64,000 nucleotides of DNA from Microbacterium oryzae (GCF_009735645.1 NZ_CP032550.1:2480001-2544000); one strand, 5' to 3'; shown: positions 44,103 to 53,489, counted from the first letter of the stretch. Numbers and translations are program-made. Notes: generated by a model not told the origin, from the sequence alone.

Positions 44103-46715
44103 TCAGCCCGTGAAGGACGCCGCGACGTTCGCGGCCTCGCCCGGCGTGAAGGCGCAGGTGAACCGATGCGTGCCGGCGCCGACCACGGTCGGTGCGGAGC
44201 CGTCGGGAAGCGCGACCTCCGCCTCCGTCGACGGCGGCACGACGACCTCGAGCGCGAATGCATCCCCCTCGAGAGTCCACGACACCTCCGCGCGCCCATA
44301 GGGCGTCTCGTGCGCGGTGCGGGCCCAGGTCAGCTCCGGGGTCGGCAGCGGCGCCACGCGGATGCGGCGGTAGCCGGGGGCGGCCGGGGCGAGACCGCCG
44401 ACGCGCCGCTGCAGGAAGTCCGCCACGGCACCGAAGGCGTAGTGGTTGAACGAGGTCATCTCGCCGGGGTTGATGGAGCCGTCGGGCAGCATCGAATTCC
44501 ACCGCTCCCAGATCGTAGTGGCGCCCATCGTCACGGCGTAGAGCCACGACGGGCACTCCTCCTGCAGCAGCAGCTTCCAAGCTGTAGCAGCGTGGCCGGT
44601 GTCAGCGAGGGCGTCGAGCACGTGCGGCGTGCCGAGGAACCCAGAGCCGATCCGGAAGCCGTCGGCGGCGACCTGCTCTGCGAGCATCGCGCCGGCATGC
44701 TCGACCTGATGCGGCAGGAGCAGGCCGAAGCGGATGGCCAGGGCGTAGGCGGTCTGCGACGGGAACGCGGCCCGGCCGGTCGGGGTGACGTACTCATCGC
44801 GGTAGCGCTGCGCCGCGCGGTCGAACAGATCGCCGTATCGCAGCGCGTCCTGAGAGCGGCCCAGCTCCATCGCGGCGTCCCGGAGGATGCGCGCGGACTG
44901 CGCGAGGTAGGCGGTGGCGACAGCCTGCCAGGGCAGACGCGCCGCCCAGGGCTGGTCGTCGGGGGCGGCGGAGTCGAGCCAGTCGCCGAAGGAGAATCCA
45001 CCGCTGGCGAAGTCCAGGTGCTCGCCCGCCCGCCTGGCGAAGGCGTCCACCCACGCACTCATCGACGGCCACTGGCGCTCGAGGATGCCGAGGTCGCCGT
45101 AGCGCTCGAAGAGCGTCCACGGGACGACGGTGGCGGCATCGCCCCATCCCGCCTCCGCGCCGAGCGGCGGCAGGTGCGGGTCGACGTCGGCCCACGGGAT
45201 GTAGACGGGGACGTTGCCGTCCTCGTGCTGATCGACCGCCAGGTCGGACAGCCATCCCGAGAGCATCCCCGCGGTGTCGTAGAGGTAGGCCGCGGTGGGG
45301 GCGAACGCCATGAGATCGCCCGTCCATCCCAGACGCTCGTCGCGCTGGGGGCAGTCCGTCGGCACGTCGAGGAAGTTGCCGCGCATCCCCCACACGACGT
45401 TCTCGTGCAGCCGGCTCAGCTGCGGGTCGGATGCCTCGAACGTGCCGATGCGCCGCATGTCGGTGTGGAGGACGACGGCCCGGAAGGCGGCAGGGTCGAC
45501 CTCGCCCGGCCATCCGCTCACCTCGGCGTAGCGGAAGCCGTGGAACGTGAAGGACGGCTCCCAGGTGAACGCCTCGTGGCCGAGGGCCACCTCGTCCGTA
45601 GCACGCGCCTGACGCAGCGGGCGCGTGCCGAGCTCCCCGTGCTCGAGCACCTCGGCGTGCCGCAGAACGACGGTGCCGGGGCCGGCGGGCAGGTCCACGC
45701 GCAGGCGGCCCACGAGGTTCTGCCCGAAGTCCAGAAGGGTCTTCCCGCTGGGGCTCGTCAGCACGGCGCGGGGCTGGAGGGTCTCGGTGGCGCGGACGGC
45801 AGGTCCGTCCGGCGCGACGAGGACGGCAGGGTCGAGCGTCGTCACCTCCACCGCCTCCCAGCCGGCGTCGTCGAAGCCGGGCGCGTCCCAGCCGGGAAGG
45901 GCCCGGTCGGCGTCGTACGACTCGCCCATGTAGAGGTCGGCGCGCGTGACCGGGCCGAGGGTGGAGCGCCAGGTCCGGTCGGTGCCGGCCACCCGGATCG
46001 TGCCGTCGGCGTGCTCGATCTCCAGCTGGACGAGCGCGCCGGTCCGGTCGCCATAGACGTCGCGGAGGCCCGCGAAGCCCAGGTAGCCGCGGAACCAGCC
46101 GTCGGCGAGGTGCACGCCGATGGCGTTGCGCCCCTCGCGGACGAGGTCGGTGACGTCCCAGGTGCGGTAGCGCAGCCGGCTGGCGTAGCTCGTCCAGCCG
46201 GGGTGGAGCGCGTCGTCGCCGACCGGCGTGCCGTTCAGATGCAGGGTCATGACGCCGTGCGCGGTGGCCCGGATGCGCGCGCGGACGATGCCGCCGTGCA
46301 CCTCCACCTCGCCGCGCAGCAGCGCAGCCGGCTCCCCGCCGTCGCCCGGTTCCGGGAGCACGGGTACGACCATGCGCGCCTGCCACAGGCTCGCGTCGAG
46401 GAGGCCCGTCTCCAGCGCGGTCGGCGCGCTCCAGCCCGACGCGGCGTCGTCGAGGCCCCACACCCGCACGCGCACCGAGCGGCGCTCGCGGCTGCCGAGC
46501 GGCGCCGCGGGCCACGGCACGAGCACCTGCTCCGCCGACTCCACGCGGCCGGTGGTCTCCGTCTTCGTCGGAGAGGCGACCTCGATCTCGTAGGCGCGCT
46601 GCGCCCATCCGCGCTCGGCGCCGTCGACGACCCACGACAGGCGCGGGCGCGTCTCGCCGATGCCCAGCGGCTCGCGGTGGTGTTCGACGGCGACGGGACG
46701 TATGGCGATGGGCAT
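44103..46715 (-). CDS. GH78 alpha-L-rhamnosidase
   Basis: 870 residues, no signal peptide. Beta-sandwich domains over about 1-400 (HLNGTPVGDDALHPGWTSY and GFAGLRDVYGDR are typical), the (alpha/alpha)6 catalytic domain at about 410-760 with the acidic active-site block DCPQRDERLGWTGD and FGDWLD, and a C-terminal sandwich. It hydrolyses terminal alpha-L-rhamnose from glycosides such as flavonoid conjugates. GCAGGAG precedes the ATG. The GH43 gene follows with a five-base gap. Confidence 0.94.
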   Translation of the reverse strand: MPIAIRPVAVEHHREPLGIGETRPRLSWVVDGAERGWAQRAYEIEVASPTKTETTGRVESAEQVLVPWPAAPLGSRERRSVRVRVWGLDDAASGWSAPTALETGLLDASLWQARMVVPVLPEPGDGGEPAALLRGEVEVHGGIVRARIRATAHGVMTLHLNGTPVGDDALHPGWTSYASRLRYRTWDVTDLVREGRNAIGVHLADGWFRGYLGFAGLRDVYGDRTGALVQLEIEHADGTIRVAGTDRTWRSTLGPVTRADLYMGESYDADRALPGWDAPGFDDAGWEAVEVTTLDPAVLVAPDGPAVRATETLQPRAVLTSPSGKTLLDFGQNLVGRLRVDLPAGPGTVVLRHAEVLEHGELGTRPLRQARATDEVALGHEAFTWEPSFTFHGFRYAEVSGWPGEVDPAAFRAVVLHTDMRRIGTFEASDPQLSRLHENVVWGMRGNFLDVPTDCPQRDERLGWTGDLMAFAPTAAYLYDTAGMLSGWLSDLAVDQHEDGNVPVYIPWADVDPHLPPLGAEAGWGDAATVVPWTLFERYGDLGILERQWPSMSAWVDAFARRAGEHLDFASGGFSFGDWLDSAAPDDQPWAARLPWQAVATAYLAQSARILRDAAMELGRSQDALRYGDLFDRAAQRYRDEYVTPTGRAAFPSQTAYALAIRFGLLLPHQVEHAGAMLAEQVAADGFRIGSGFLGTPHVLDALADTGHAATAWKLLLQEECPSWLYAVTMGATTIWERWNSMLPDGSINPGEMTSFNHYAFGAVADFLQRRVGGLAPAAPGYRRIRVAPLPTPELTWARTAHETPYGRAEVSWTLEGDAFALEVVVPPSTEAEVALPDGSAPTVVGAGTHRFTCAFTPGEAANVAASFTG

Positions 46716-46764
46716 GATGCTCCTGCGTGTCGGCGGGCGGCGGCACCCGCGGAGGGATGAGGGG

Positions 46765-47355
46765 TCAGAGAGGATCGACGAGGTGGCCGTCGATGAAGGC
46801 GCGGATGTCGGCCGCCATGTCGACCTCGAAGCCGTTGAGCCAGAGGAGCTCCAGCCCCTCCGTCATGGCGAGGGTGCGCAGGGCCGCGTCCCGGGGATCC
46901 ACGTCCTCGCGCAGACCGCCCGCGGCGCGGACCTCCTCGAACGCGCTCGTGACCGCGTCGGCGATGCGGTGCAGTCGCGCGTGGAAGTACTCGTGCGCAG
47001 GATGATCGGGATCCACGGCCTCGGCGGAGAGGTTGCGGTAGAGCTGGACCACGCCGCGCTGCGACGCCTGTGCCGCGGAGATCTCGACGAGCCCGGCGAG
47101 GAAGTCCCGGCCACGGCGAGGTTCCAGGATGCCGGCCGCCCGCGCGTCGCGCTGCTCGAGCACGGCGCGAAGCAGGGCGATCTTCCCACCGGCGAAGTGA
47201 TGCAGCACTCCCGTCTGCGTGATGCCGACGGCGCGGGCGATCTCATTGACGGAGCTGGCGGTGTACCCGTTCTTCGCGAACACCGTGAAGGCCGCCTCGA
47301 GGATCTGCGCGCGCCGCTCGGCGCTCTTGCGGTACTCGCCTCGGGGCCCTGCCAT
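46765..47355 (-). CDS. TetR family transcriptional regulator of the glycoside genes
   Basis: 196 residues. Helix-turn-helix at about 20-60 (VNEIARAVGITQTGVLHHFAGG), followed by a C-terminal ligand domain. A TACGGT -10 element ends six bases before the ATG at 47355, so the transcript is likely leaderless. It lies upstream of GH78-GH43 and divergent from the MFS/GH1 genes; the inverted repeat at 47380-47407 is its probable operator. Confidence 0.9.
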   Translation of the reverse strand: MAGPRGEYRKSAERRAQILEAAFTVFAKNGYTASSVNEIARAVGITQTGVLHHFAGGKIALLRAVLEQRDARAAGILEPRRGRDFLAGLVEISAAQASQRGVVQLYRNLSAEAVDPDHPAHEYFHARLHRIADAVTSAFEEVRAAGGLREDVDPRDAALRTLAMTEGLELLWLNGFEVDMAADIRAFIDGHLVDPL

Positions 47356-47361
47356 ATGAGC

Positions 47362-47367
47362 ACCGTA
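47362..47367 (-). promoter_or_regulatory. -10 element of the leaderless TetR gene
   Basis: TACGGT on the minus strand, six bases before the ATG at 47355. Confidence 0.4.
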
Positions 47368-47379
47368 CCAGGATCCGAG

Positions 47380-47416
47380 CGAAAACATTGAGGGCAACAG
47401 GTTTTCGTGTTAGCGT
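47380..47416 (+). promoter_or_regulatory. MFS promoter with TetR operator
   Basis: TTGAGG (47388-47393) and TAGCGT (47411-47416) with 17-bp spacing form a good promoter. Perfect 7-bp inverted repeats, CGAAAAC (47380-47386) and GTTTTCG (47401-47407), bracket the -35. Confidence 0.6.
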
Positions 47417-47498
47417 CTCCGTCGCCCCCACTCCCGGGGTGCCACAATCGACGACGACCCGGCCGACCCGACGGCCTCACGGCAAGGAAGCCACCACC

Positions 47499-48830
47499 AT
47501 GACCATTCCCGAGAACGCCCCCGCGGCCACGCCGCTCGGCACCACTCCGTCGCTCACGACCGACGCGGTGGCGGAGCCCACCCCGACCCAGCTGTTCCGA
47601 CAGAGCGTGCGCCCGCCGCGCGGCTTCACGTTCTTCCTGGTGCTGGCCATGGTCGGCGCCGGTGCCGCGCAGATGTCCGCCGCGCTCCTGACGCTGACGC
47701 TGAAGGCGACCGCGCTCGACGCCGCGGCCGCCACCACGACGATCTCCCTCTCCAGCGGCATCGCCGGCATCCTCACCCTCTTCGCCCTTCCGATCATCGG
47801 CACTATGAGTGACCGCTCGCGCTCGCGGTTCGGTCGCCGCCGCCCGTACCTCCTGCTCGGCGCGCTCGCATTCGCCGTCGGCGCGGTCGCGCTCGTCGCC
47901 GCGCCGAACATCCCCGTCTTCGTCCTCGCGCACCTTCTCATCACCACGGGCTTCGTCACGGCGAACGTGACGGTCACGGCGCTCCTGACGGATCAGCTGC
48001 CAGCCGACCGCCGCGGCGTGGCGACGGCGCTGATCAGCATGGGAACGCCGGTCGGGGCGCTGTTCGGCATGGCCGTGTCCGTGCCGTTCGGCGACCACCT
48101 CGTTCCGCTCGTCGGGATCCCCACCGCCCTCGCGGTGATCGGGATGCTCGTGCTCGCCGCGGTGATCCACGACCCGAAGTGGGAGTTCCCGCGGCCGGCC
48201 TTCGACCTCCGGGCGCTGCTGAACGTCTTCTGGGTGAATCCGCGGAGGCACTCGCCCTTCACCTGGGTCTTCACGAGCCGGATGCTCGTCTTCTCCGGCG
48301 TCGCCGCCCTCAACGGTTACCAGGCGATCTACCTCCTGCAGAAGCTGCATCTGGAGCCCGCCGGCCTGGGCACGGCGATCCTCCTCACCGTCGTCGTGAA
48401 CGCGGGCATCACCCTGCTCGTCGCTCCGGTGATCGGACGCCTGAGCGACCGCCTGGGAGTGCGCAAGCCCTTCATCCTCGCCGCCGCAGTGATCCTCGCC
48501 GTCGGACTGGTGCTGGCATCGGCGGCTCCGAACTTCGGCTTCTACCTCGTCGCGTGCACGGTCGTGGGCCTGGGGCAGGGCGTGTACTTCGCCGTCGAGC
48601 TCGTGCTCGCCACGCAGGTGCTGCCCGATCCCGACAACCCCGCGAAGGACCTCGGCATCCTCAAGATCGCCGACAACCTTCCGGTGACGATCGTCGCGGC
48701 CGCAGCCCCCGCCCTCCTCGCGATCGGCGCCGGAGCGACCGGGCCCAACTTCGCGGCCCTGTTCGTCGCGGGAGCGATCTCCGCCGTGCTCGGCGGCCTG
48801 GTCATCCTCTTCGTACGCGGCGCACGCTGA
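47499..48830 (+). CDS. MFS transporter, glycoside/sugar symporter-like
   Basis: 443 residues with about 12 membrane segments after a soluble N-terminal tail of about 45. The loop 2-3 motif SDRSRSRFGRRRPYL is characteristic of sugar:cation or sucrose-type (GPH/SLC45-like) symporters. It probably imports the glycosides that the GH1, GH3, GH78 and GH43 enzymes split. AAGGAAG lies ten bases upstream of the ATG. Confidence 0.88.
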   Translation: MTIPENAPAATPLGTTPSLTTDAVAEPTPTQLFRQSVRPPRGFTFFLVLAMVGAGAAQMSAALLTLTLKATALDAAAATTTISLSSGIAGILTLFALPIIGTMSDRSRSRFGRRRPYLLLGALAFAVGAVALVAAPNIPVFVLAHLLITTGFVTANVTVTALLTDQLPADRRGVATALISMGTPVGALFGMAVSVPFGDHLVPLVGIPTALAVIGMLVLAAVIHDPKWEFPRPAFDLRALLNVFWVNPRRHSPFTWVFTSRMLVFSGVAALNGYQAIYLLQKLHLEPAGLGTAILLTVVVNAGITLLVAPVIGRLSDRLGVRKPFILAAAVILAVGLVLASAAPNFGFYLVACTVVGLGQGVYFAVELVLATQVLPDPDNPAKDLGILKIADNLPVTIVAAAAPALLAIGAGATGPNFAALFVAGAISAVLGGLVILFVRGAR

Positions 48831-48834
48831 TACC

Positions 48835-48866
48835 GGATGGCCGCTCCCTCCCGGGAGCGGCCATCC
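48835..48866 (+). terminator. Hairpin between the MFS and GH1 genes
   Basis: 14-bp perfect stem (48835-48848 with 48853-48866) with a four-base loop, built from an inverted pair of GGATGGCC. As both flanking genes run the same way it may be a partial terminator. Confidence 0.75.
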
Positions 48867-48894
48867 ACGCCGCCTGTCTCAGAAAGCAGCTGAT

Positions 48895-50139
48895 ATGACC
48901 TCCTTCCCCGATGACTTCCTGTGGGGCGTCGCCACCGCAGGCCACCAGAACGAGGGCGGCAACGTCCACAGCGACATCTGGCACCTCGAGAACACGACGC
49001 CGTCGCTGTTCCGCGAGCAGTCGGGCGAGGCGTGCCGGGCATACGACCTCTTCGAGGCCGACCTCGACACCGTCGCGGGCATGGGCCTGAACGCCTACCG
49101 CTTCTCGGTGGAGTGGGCGCGCATCGAGCCCGCGCGCGGTGAGGTGTCGCAGCGCGAGCTCGACCACTACGAGCGCGTCGTGGACGCCGCCCTCGAGCGG
49201 GGCATCGCGCCGCTGGTGACCTTCAACCACTTCGCCTCCCCGCACTGGTTCTCGGCGGCCGGGTCGTGGCTGGCTTCCGACGCCGCCGACCTCTTCGCTG
49301 ATCAGTGCGACCGGGTGATGGCGCGCTTCGGCGACCGCCTTGCGGCAGGCGTCACGCTCAACGAGCCGAACCTCGAGCAGCTGCTGCAGGCCGGCGGCAA
49401 GCTCCCCCCGGTGGCGGAGCAGATCAAGCGCGAGATGCTTGCCGCTGCCGCACGAGCCGCGGGAACCGACCGCTACTTCGCCTCGAACGTCATCCCCGCC
49501 GACGTGCAGGACGACTTCCAGGCGGGCTTCACGCTCGCTCATCGGGCGGCGAAGGCCGCGATCAAGGCTCGCCGCGCCGATCTCCCCGTCGGTGTCTCCA
49601 TCGCGATCGCCGACGACGTCGCGCTGCCCGGCGGCGAGGAGCACCGCGACGCGCGGCGCGCGGCGGTCTACGACCACTGGCTCGAGGTCGCCCGCGAGGA
49701 CGACTTCATCGGCGTGCAGAACTACGAGCGCTTCCTCTTCGACGCCTCCGGCGAGGTGCTGCCCGACGGCCCGCGCAACGGGATGGGCTCCGTGCTGGAG
49801 CCGGCCTCGCTCGCCGGAGCAGTCCGCTACGCCCATGAGGTGTCGGGCGTGCCGGTCCTCGTCACGGAGCACGGCATCCAGACCGACGACGACTCCCAGC
49901 GCGCCGCGTTCATCCCCGCAGCACTCGAGACGCTCGCCGCCGAGATCGCGGCCGGGACGCCGGTGCTCGGCTACTGCCACTGGACGCTCATGGACAACTT
50001 CGAGTGGATCTTCGGCTACGGACCCAAGCTCGGCCTGGTGTCCGTCGACCGGGACACCTTCGCCCGCACGCCGAAGCCGAGCGCCGACGCCTACGCGGCC
50101 GTGGTGCGGAAGGCTCGCGCGCTCTCGCCCTCCGTCTGA
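48895..50139 (+). CDS. GH1 glycoside hydrolase (beta-glucosidase-like)
   Basis: 414 residues, slightly shorter than most GH1 enzymes (about 440-480). Signature FLWGVATAGHQNEGG at the N-terminus, the acid/base Glu157 in TLNEPN and the nucleophile Glu325 in LVTEHGIQ; the family usually has TENG at this point, so the His is a variation. No signal peptide, so it cleaves imported glycosides. AGAAAGCAGCTGAT precedes the ATG. Confidence 0.92.
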   Translation: MTSFPDDFLWGVATAGHQNEGGNVHSDIWHLENTTPSLFREQSGEACRAYDLFEADLDTVAGMGLNAYRFSVEWARIEPARGEVSQRELDHYERVVDAALERGIAPLVTFNHFASPHWFSAAGSWLASDAADLFADQCDRVMARFGDRLAAGVTLNEPNLEQLLQAGGKLPPVAEQIKREMLAAAARAAGTDRYFASNVIPADVQDDFQAGFTLAHRAAKAAIKARRADLPVGVSIAIADDVALPGGEEHRDARRAAVYDHWLEVAREDDFIGVQNYERFLFDASGEVLPDGPRNGMGSVLEPASLAGAVRYAHEVSGVPVLVTEHGIQTDDDSQRAAFIPAALETLAAEIAAGTPVLGYCHWTLMDNFEWIFGYGPKLGLVSVDRDTFARTPKPSADAYAAVVRKARALSPSV

Positions 50140-50176
50140 GAGGAACTCCTCCCGTGCGGGATAGTCTGACCACACG

Positions 50177-51568
50177 ATGAGGATCACGCGCCGCACGCTG
50201 CTCGTCGGCGCCGGAACGGGCGCCGCCGCGATGCTGCTCGCCTCGTGCACCGGCGGGCAGCGGCCGTCCCCCTCGCCGACCGGGAGCGCGACGCCCACGC
50301 CGACGCCGAGCGCGACGACCGTGACGCCGACGCCGGCACCCGCCGTGCCGTCGCCCGAGCGGTGGCTCCGCAGCGCATGGACGAGCGACCCCTTCTCTCG
50401 GGGAGCGGCGAGCTTCATCCGCGTGGGAGCGACGCCCCAGCAGCGCGCCGTGCTCGCCGCACCGCTCGAGGACCGCGTCTTCTTCGCCGGCGAGGCCACC
50501 GCATCCGACCGGCCGGGCTCCGTGCTCGGCGCATACGACTCGGGCGCGCGCGCGGCGGCGGAGGTGCTCGACCGAGCGGTCGAGGGCGAGCGGATGGCCG
50601 TGGTCGGCGCCGGCGCGGCCGGCGCGACGGTCGCGCGCAGCCTCGCCGACGCGGGCTTCGACGTCACGGTGTTCGAGGCGCGGGACCGCGTCGGCGGCCG
50701 CATCCACTCCGTCTCCGACGACGCGTGGCCCATCCCGGTGCAGCTCGGTGCGTGGACCCTCGGCGAGGACGACGCGGCGTTCCTCGGGCGCCTGCGCCTG
50801 CTGGGCGTCGAGGAGCTCGACCTCGAGCCGGCCGTCGGATGGTCGGCGTCCGGCGAGACGGCGACGCCCGGCTTCGACGCGGTGCGGCAGGCGACGGACC
50901 GTGCGGCCGATCAGCCGGCGGACTCGTCCCTCGCCGACGCGCTCGATGCGGCCGGCGCCGACGTCGAGGACCCCGCGCTCGAGGCCTCCCTCGCCTGGCT
51001 CGCTGCGACGACCGGCGCCGATCCCGACGCCGCCTCGAGCTGGTTCGCTCCGGCCATCCCACCGGAGACGCTGATCGGCGCGGCGGGGAACCTGAGCGGG
51101 CTCGTCGAGAACCCGCTGACCGACATCCAGGTGACGCTGTCGTCGCCGGTCGTCCGCATCGCCTACGACGAGCGCGGCGTGAGCCTCCGCATCGCGACGG
51201 GGGAGGCGTTGTCGTTCGACCGCGTCGTCGTCACGGTTCCGCTCGGCGTGCTGCAGAACGAGTCCATCGAATTCTCGCCAGAGCTGCCGACCGCCCACCG
51301 CGGGGCGCTCGCCGCCCTCGGCATGGGAGCCATCGAGACGGCGTGGCTGCGCTTCGAGGAGCGGTTCTGGTCCACCGACGCCGTGATCTGGCACGTCGTG
51401 GGCGGCGACGGGCTCATCCGCACCTGGTTCAACCTCGAGCCGGCGACCGGAGAGCCGGTGCTCGTCGGGCTCGTGGGCGGCGGCGCCGCGGCCGAGTTCG
51501 CCGCGCTCGACGACGACGAGGCGCAGGCCGCGGCGCTCGCCTCGCTGGTGTTCTTCGCCCCGGAGTGA
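50177..51568 (+). CDS. Secreted flavin amine oxidase-like protein with permuted domain order
   Basis: 463 residues. A twin-arginine signal (MRITRRTLLVGAG) with lipobox LLASC (Cys24) and a Pro/Thr/Ser linker (25-60). Residues about 60-133 match the normal C-terminal module of flavin amine oxidases (WTSDPFSRGAAS, VFFAGEATASDRPGSVLGAY). The N-terminal Rossmann motif VVGAGAAGATVARSLADAG follows at about 142-160 with FEARDRVGGRIHS, then the substrate domain; the chain ends at SLVFFAPE, where the C-terminal module would normally begin. This is a circular permutation. It probably binds FAD and acts outside the cytoplasm; substrate unknown. Confidence 0.85.
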   Translation: MRITRRTLLVGAGTGAAAMLLASCTGGQRPSPSPTGSATPTPTPSATTVTPTPAPAVPSPERWLRSAWTSDPFSRGAASFIRVGATPQQRAVLAAPLEDRVFFAGEATASDRPGSVLGAYDSGARAAAEVLDRAVEGERMAVVGAGAAGATVARSLADAGFDVTVFEARDRVGGRIHSVSDDAWPIPVQLGAWTLGEDDAAFLGRLRLLGVEELDLEPAVGWSASGETATPGFDAVRQATDRAADQPADSSLADALDAAGADVEDPALEASLAWLAATTGADPDAASSWFAPAIPPETLIGAAGNLSGLVENPLTDIQVTLSSPVVRIAYDERGVSLRIATGEALSFDRVVVTVPLGVLQNESIEFSPELPTAHRGALAALGMGAIETAWLRFEERFWSTDAVIWHVVGGDGLIRTWFNLEPATGEPVLVGLVGGGAAAEFAALDDDEAQAAALASLVFFAPE

Positions 51569-51595
51569 CACCGGCCGCCTCGCGGCGGCGACGCC

Positions 51596-52228
51596 TCAGT
51601 CCCCGGCGGTCGTGCGCACGCGGCTGAGCAGCACGAGCCCGGAGGCGACCGCGGCGAAGATCGCCAGCGCCACCGCGCACGAGCCCCAGAACTCCGCGAG
51701 TCCGGAGACCTGGCGCGGGTCGAGGAAGTAGTAGGGGTACCAGCCGACGACGGATCCGCGCCACAGCGTGAACGCCCCCCAGAGCACCGGGTACAGCAGG
51801 ACGAACGGCACCACGCGCCACGACGCCGCACGCCGACCGGGACCGAGCACCCACGCGAGGATGGTCCAGATCGGAAGCACGAAGTGCAGCACGACGTCCG
51901 ACCACGGCACGCTCATGGCGATGCCGCGCATGCCCGCCTGCCAGACGATTAGCGCGAACGCGAGGCCCGCCGTGATCGTCCAGCTCAGCACGAGGGCGCG
52001 CGCGGTCGTGAGCCAGGGCGGGTCCTCGTCGCGGCGCAGCGCGATCACCCCCGCGACGGCGGCGAGCGCCGTGAAGGCGATATTGGACTGGATGGTGAGG
52101 TAGGCGAGGAAGTTCTCACCCGCGATGGTCTGCGAGCCGAGCCCCCAGAGCAGGCGATGCGCGAGCGCGACGAGGCACAGGGCGGCCGCCGCCAGGCGGG
52201 ACCACCCGAACATCGTCCGCGTCGTCAC
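51596..52228 (-). CDS. Pr6Pr (FAR-17a/AIG1-like) family membrane protein
   Basis: 210 residues with six predicted membrane helices; LAYLTIQSNIAFTALA, LPIWTILAWVLGPGRR and YPYYFLDP are the landmarks of this six-helix family. Function unknown in bacteria. GTG start at 52228 with GGGAGG upstream. Convergent with the flavoprotein gene. Confidence 0.85.
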   Translation of the reverse strand: MTTRTMFGWSRLAAAALCLVALAHRLLWGLGSQTIAGENFLAYLTIQSNIAFTALAAVAGVIALRRDEDPPWLTTARALVLSWTITAGLAFALIVWQAGMRGIAMSVPWSDVVLHFVLPIWTILAWVLGPGRRAASWRVVPFVLLYPVLWGAFTLWRGSVVGWYPYYFLDPRQVSGLAEFWGSCAVALAIFAAVASGLVLLSRVRTTAGD

Positions 52229-52304
52229 CCTCGCGTCTACCTCCCGCCCGGCGCTCGGGCACGCCGTGGCCCGAGTCTACGGAAGGCGCATCGGGCGGGG
52301 CTCG

Positions 52305-53489
52305 TCAGCGCGTGATGACGAGCGCCTCACCCTGGCCGCCGCCGCCGCACAGTGCGACGACCGCCATGCCGCCCCCGCGACGGGCGAGCTCGTGTGCCGC
52401 GTGCACGACGAGGCGGTTGCCCGAGGCGCCGAGCGGGTGGCCGATCGCGATCCCGCCGCCGTGCACGTTCACGATCGCCGAGTCGAGGCCGAGCTCCCGC
52501 GATGCGTACGCGACGACCGCTCCGAACGCCTCGTTGATCTCCACGAGGTCGAGATCCGCCGCGTCGATACCCTGCTTCTCGAGGGCTCGTCGGATGGCCT
52601 GGGCCGGCTGCCCCTGGAGGGACGCGTCCGGCCCCGCCGTCTGACCGGACGCTCCGACGCCCGCCAGCACCGACCATCCCTCGGCCCGGGCCCGCGCGCG
52701 CGTGGTGACGACGACAACGGAGGCGCCGTCGGAGATCTGCGACGCGTTGCCCGCGGTGATCGTGCCGTCTTCCGCGAAGGCGGGACGGAGCCTGGCCAGG
52801 CTCTCCGTCGTGGTGTCGGCGCGGATCCCCTCGTCGCGGCGCACCACCGTCGGACCGCCGCGGCGCGCGGGGACCTCCACCGGCACCACCTCGACGTCGA
52901 AGACGCCCGATTCCCACGCCGCGGCCGCGCGCTGATGAGACAGGGCCGCGACCGCGTCCTGCTCGGCGCGCCCGATCCCGAGCGGTCCGTTGCGGCGCTC
53001 GGTCGACAGTCCCATGCTGACGCCCTCCGAGGCGTCCGTGAGCCCGTCGTGCGCGAGGTGGTCGAGGACCTCGACCGACCCGTACGTCCAGCCCGTGCGG
53101 GAGCCCATGAGGAGGTGCGGCGCGCGCGACATCGACTCCATGCCGCCCGCGACGACGACCTCCGCGTCGCCGAGGGCGATCATCCGGGCCGCGTCGATGA
53201 CGGCCGTGAGCCCCGACAGGCAGACCTTGTCGATCGAGTGCGCCGGCACGTCCCACCCGATGCCCGCGCCGACGGCGGCCTGACGCGCGGCGTTCTGACC
53301 GGCTCCGGCGGCGAGCACGTGGCCCATGATGACGGCGTCCACCACGTGCGGATCGACGCCGCCCCGCGCGAGAGCGCCGCGGATCGCCGTCGCGCCGAGC
53401 TGCGGAGCGGTCAGCGCGGCCAGCTGGCCGTTCAGGCGCGCCTGCGGGGTGCGGGCCGCCGCGACGATGACGACGTCGGCAGAGTCCAT
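52305..53489 (-). CDS. Thiolase (acetyl-CoA acetyltransferase)
   Basis: 394 residues, full thiolase length. The nucleophilic Cys lies in DKVCLSGL, the catalytic His in GGGIAIGHPLGASG and the second Cys in VVALCGGGGQGEA. It condenses or cleaves acyl-CoAs, most likely acetoacetyl-CoA. The ATG at 53489 has a GAGGAGCAGCC site. It is separated from the MetE-like gene by a terminator on the same strand. Confidence 0.94.
   Translation of the reverse strand: MDSADVVIVAAARTPQARLNGQLAALTAPQLGATAIRGALARGGVDPHVVDAVIMGHVLAAGAGQNAARQAAVGAGIGWDVPAHSIDKVCLSGLTAVIDAARMIALGDAEVVVAGGMESMSRAPHLLMGSRTGWTYGSVEVLDHLAHDGLTDASEGVSMGLSTERRNGPLGIGRAEQDAVAALSHQRAAAAWESGVFDVEVVPVEVPARRGGPTVVRRDEGIRADTTTESLARLRPAFAEDGTITAGNASQISDGASVVVVTTRARARAEGWSVLAGVGASGQTAGPDASLQGQPAQAIRRALEKQGIDAADLDLVEINEAFGAVVAYASRELGLDSAIVNVHGGGIAIGHPLGASGNRLVVHAAHELARRGGGMAVVALCGGGGQGEALVITR

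Noticed and set aside
44098..44580. N-terminal extension of the GH43 gene to 641 residues
   Set aside because: It overlaps the 3' part of the GH78 gene in another frame, and the GH43 domain begins at the GTG at 44097.
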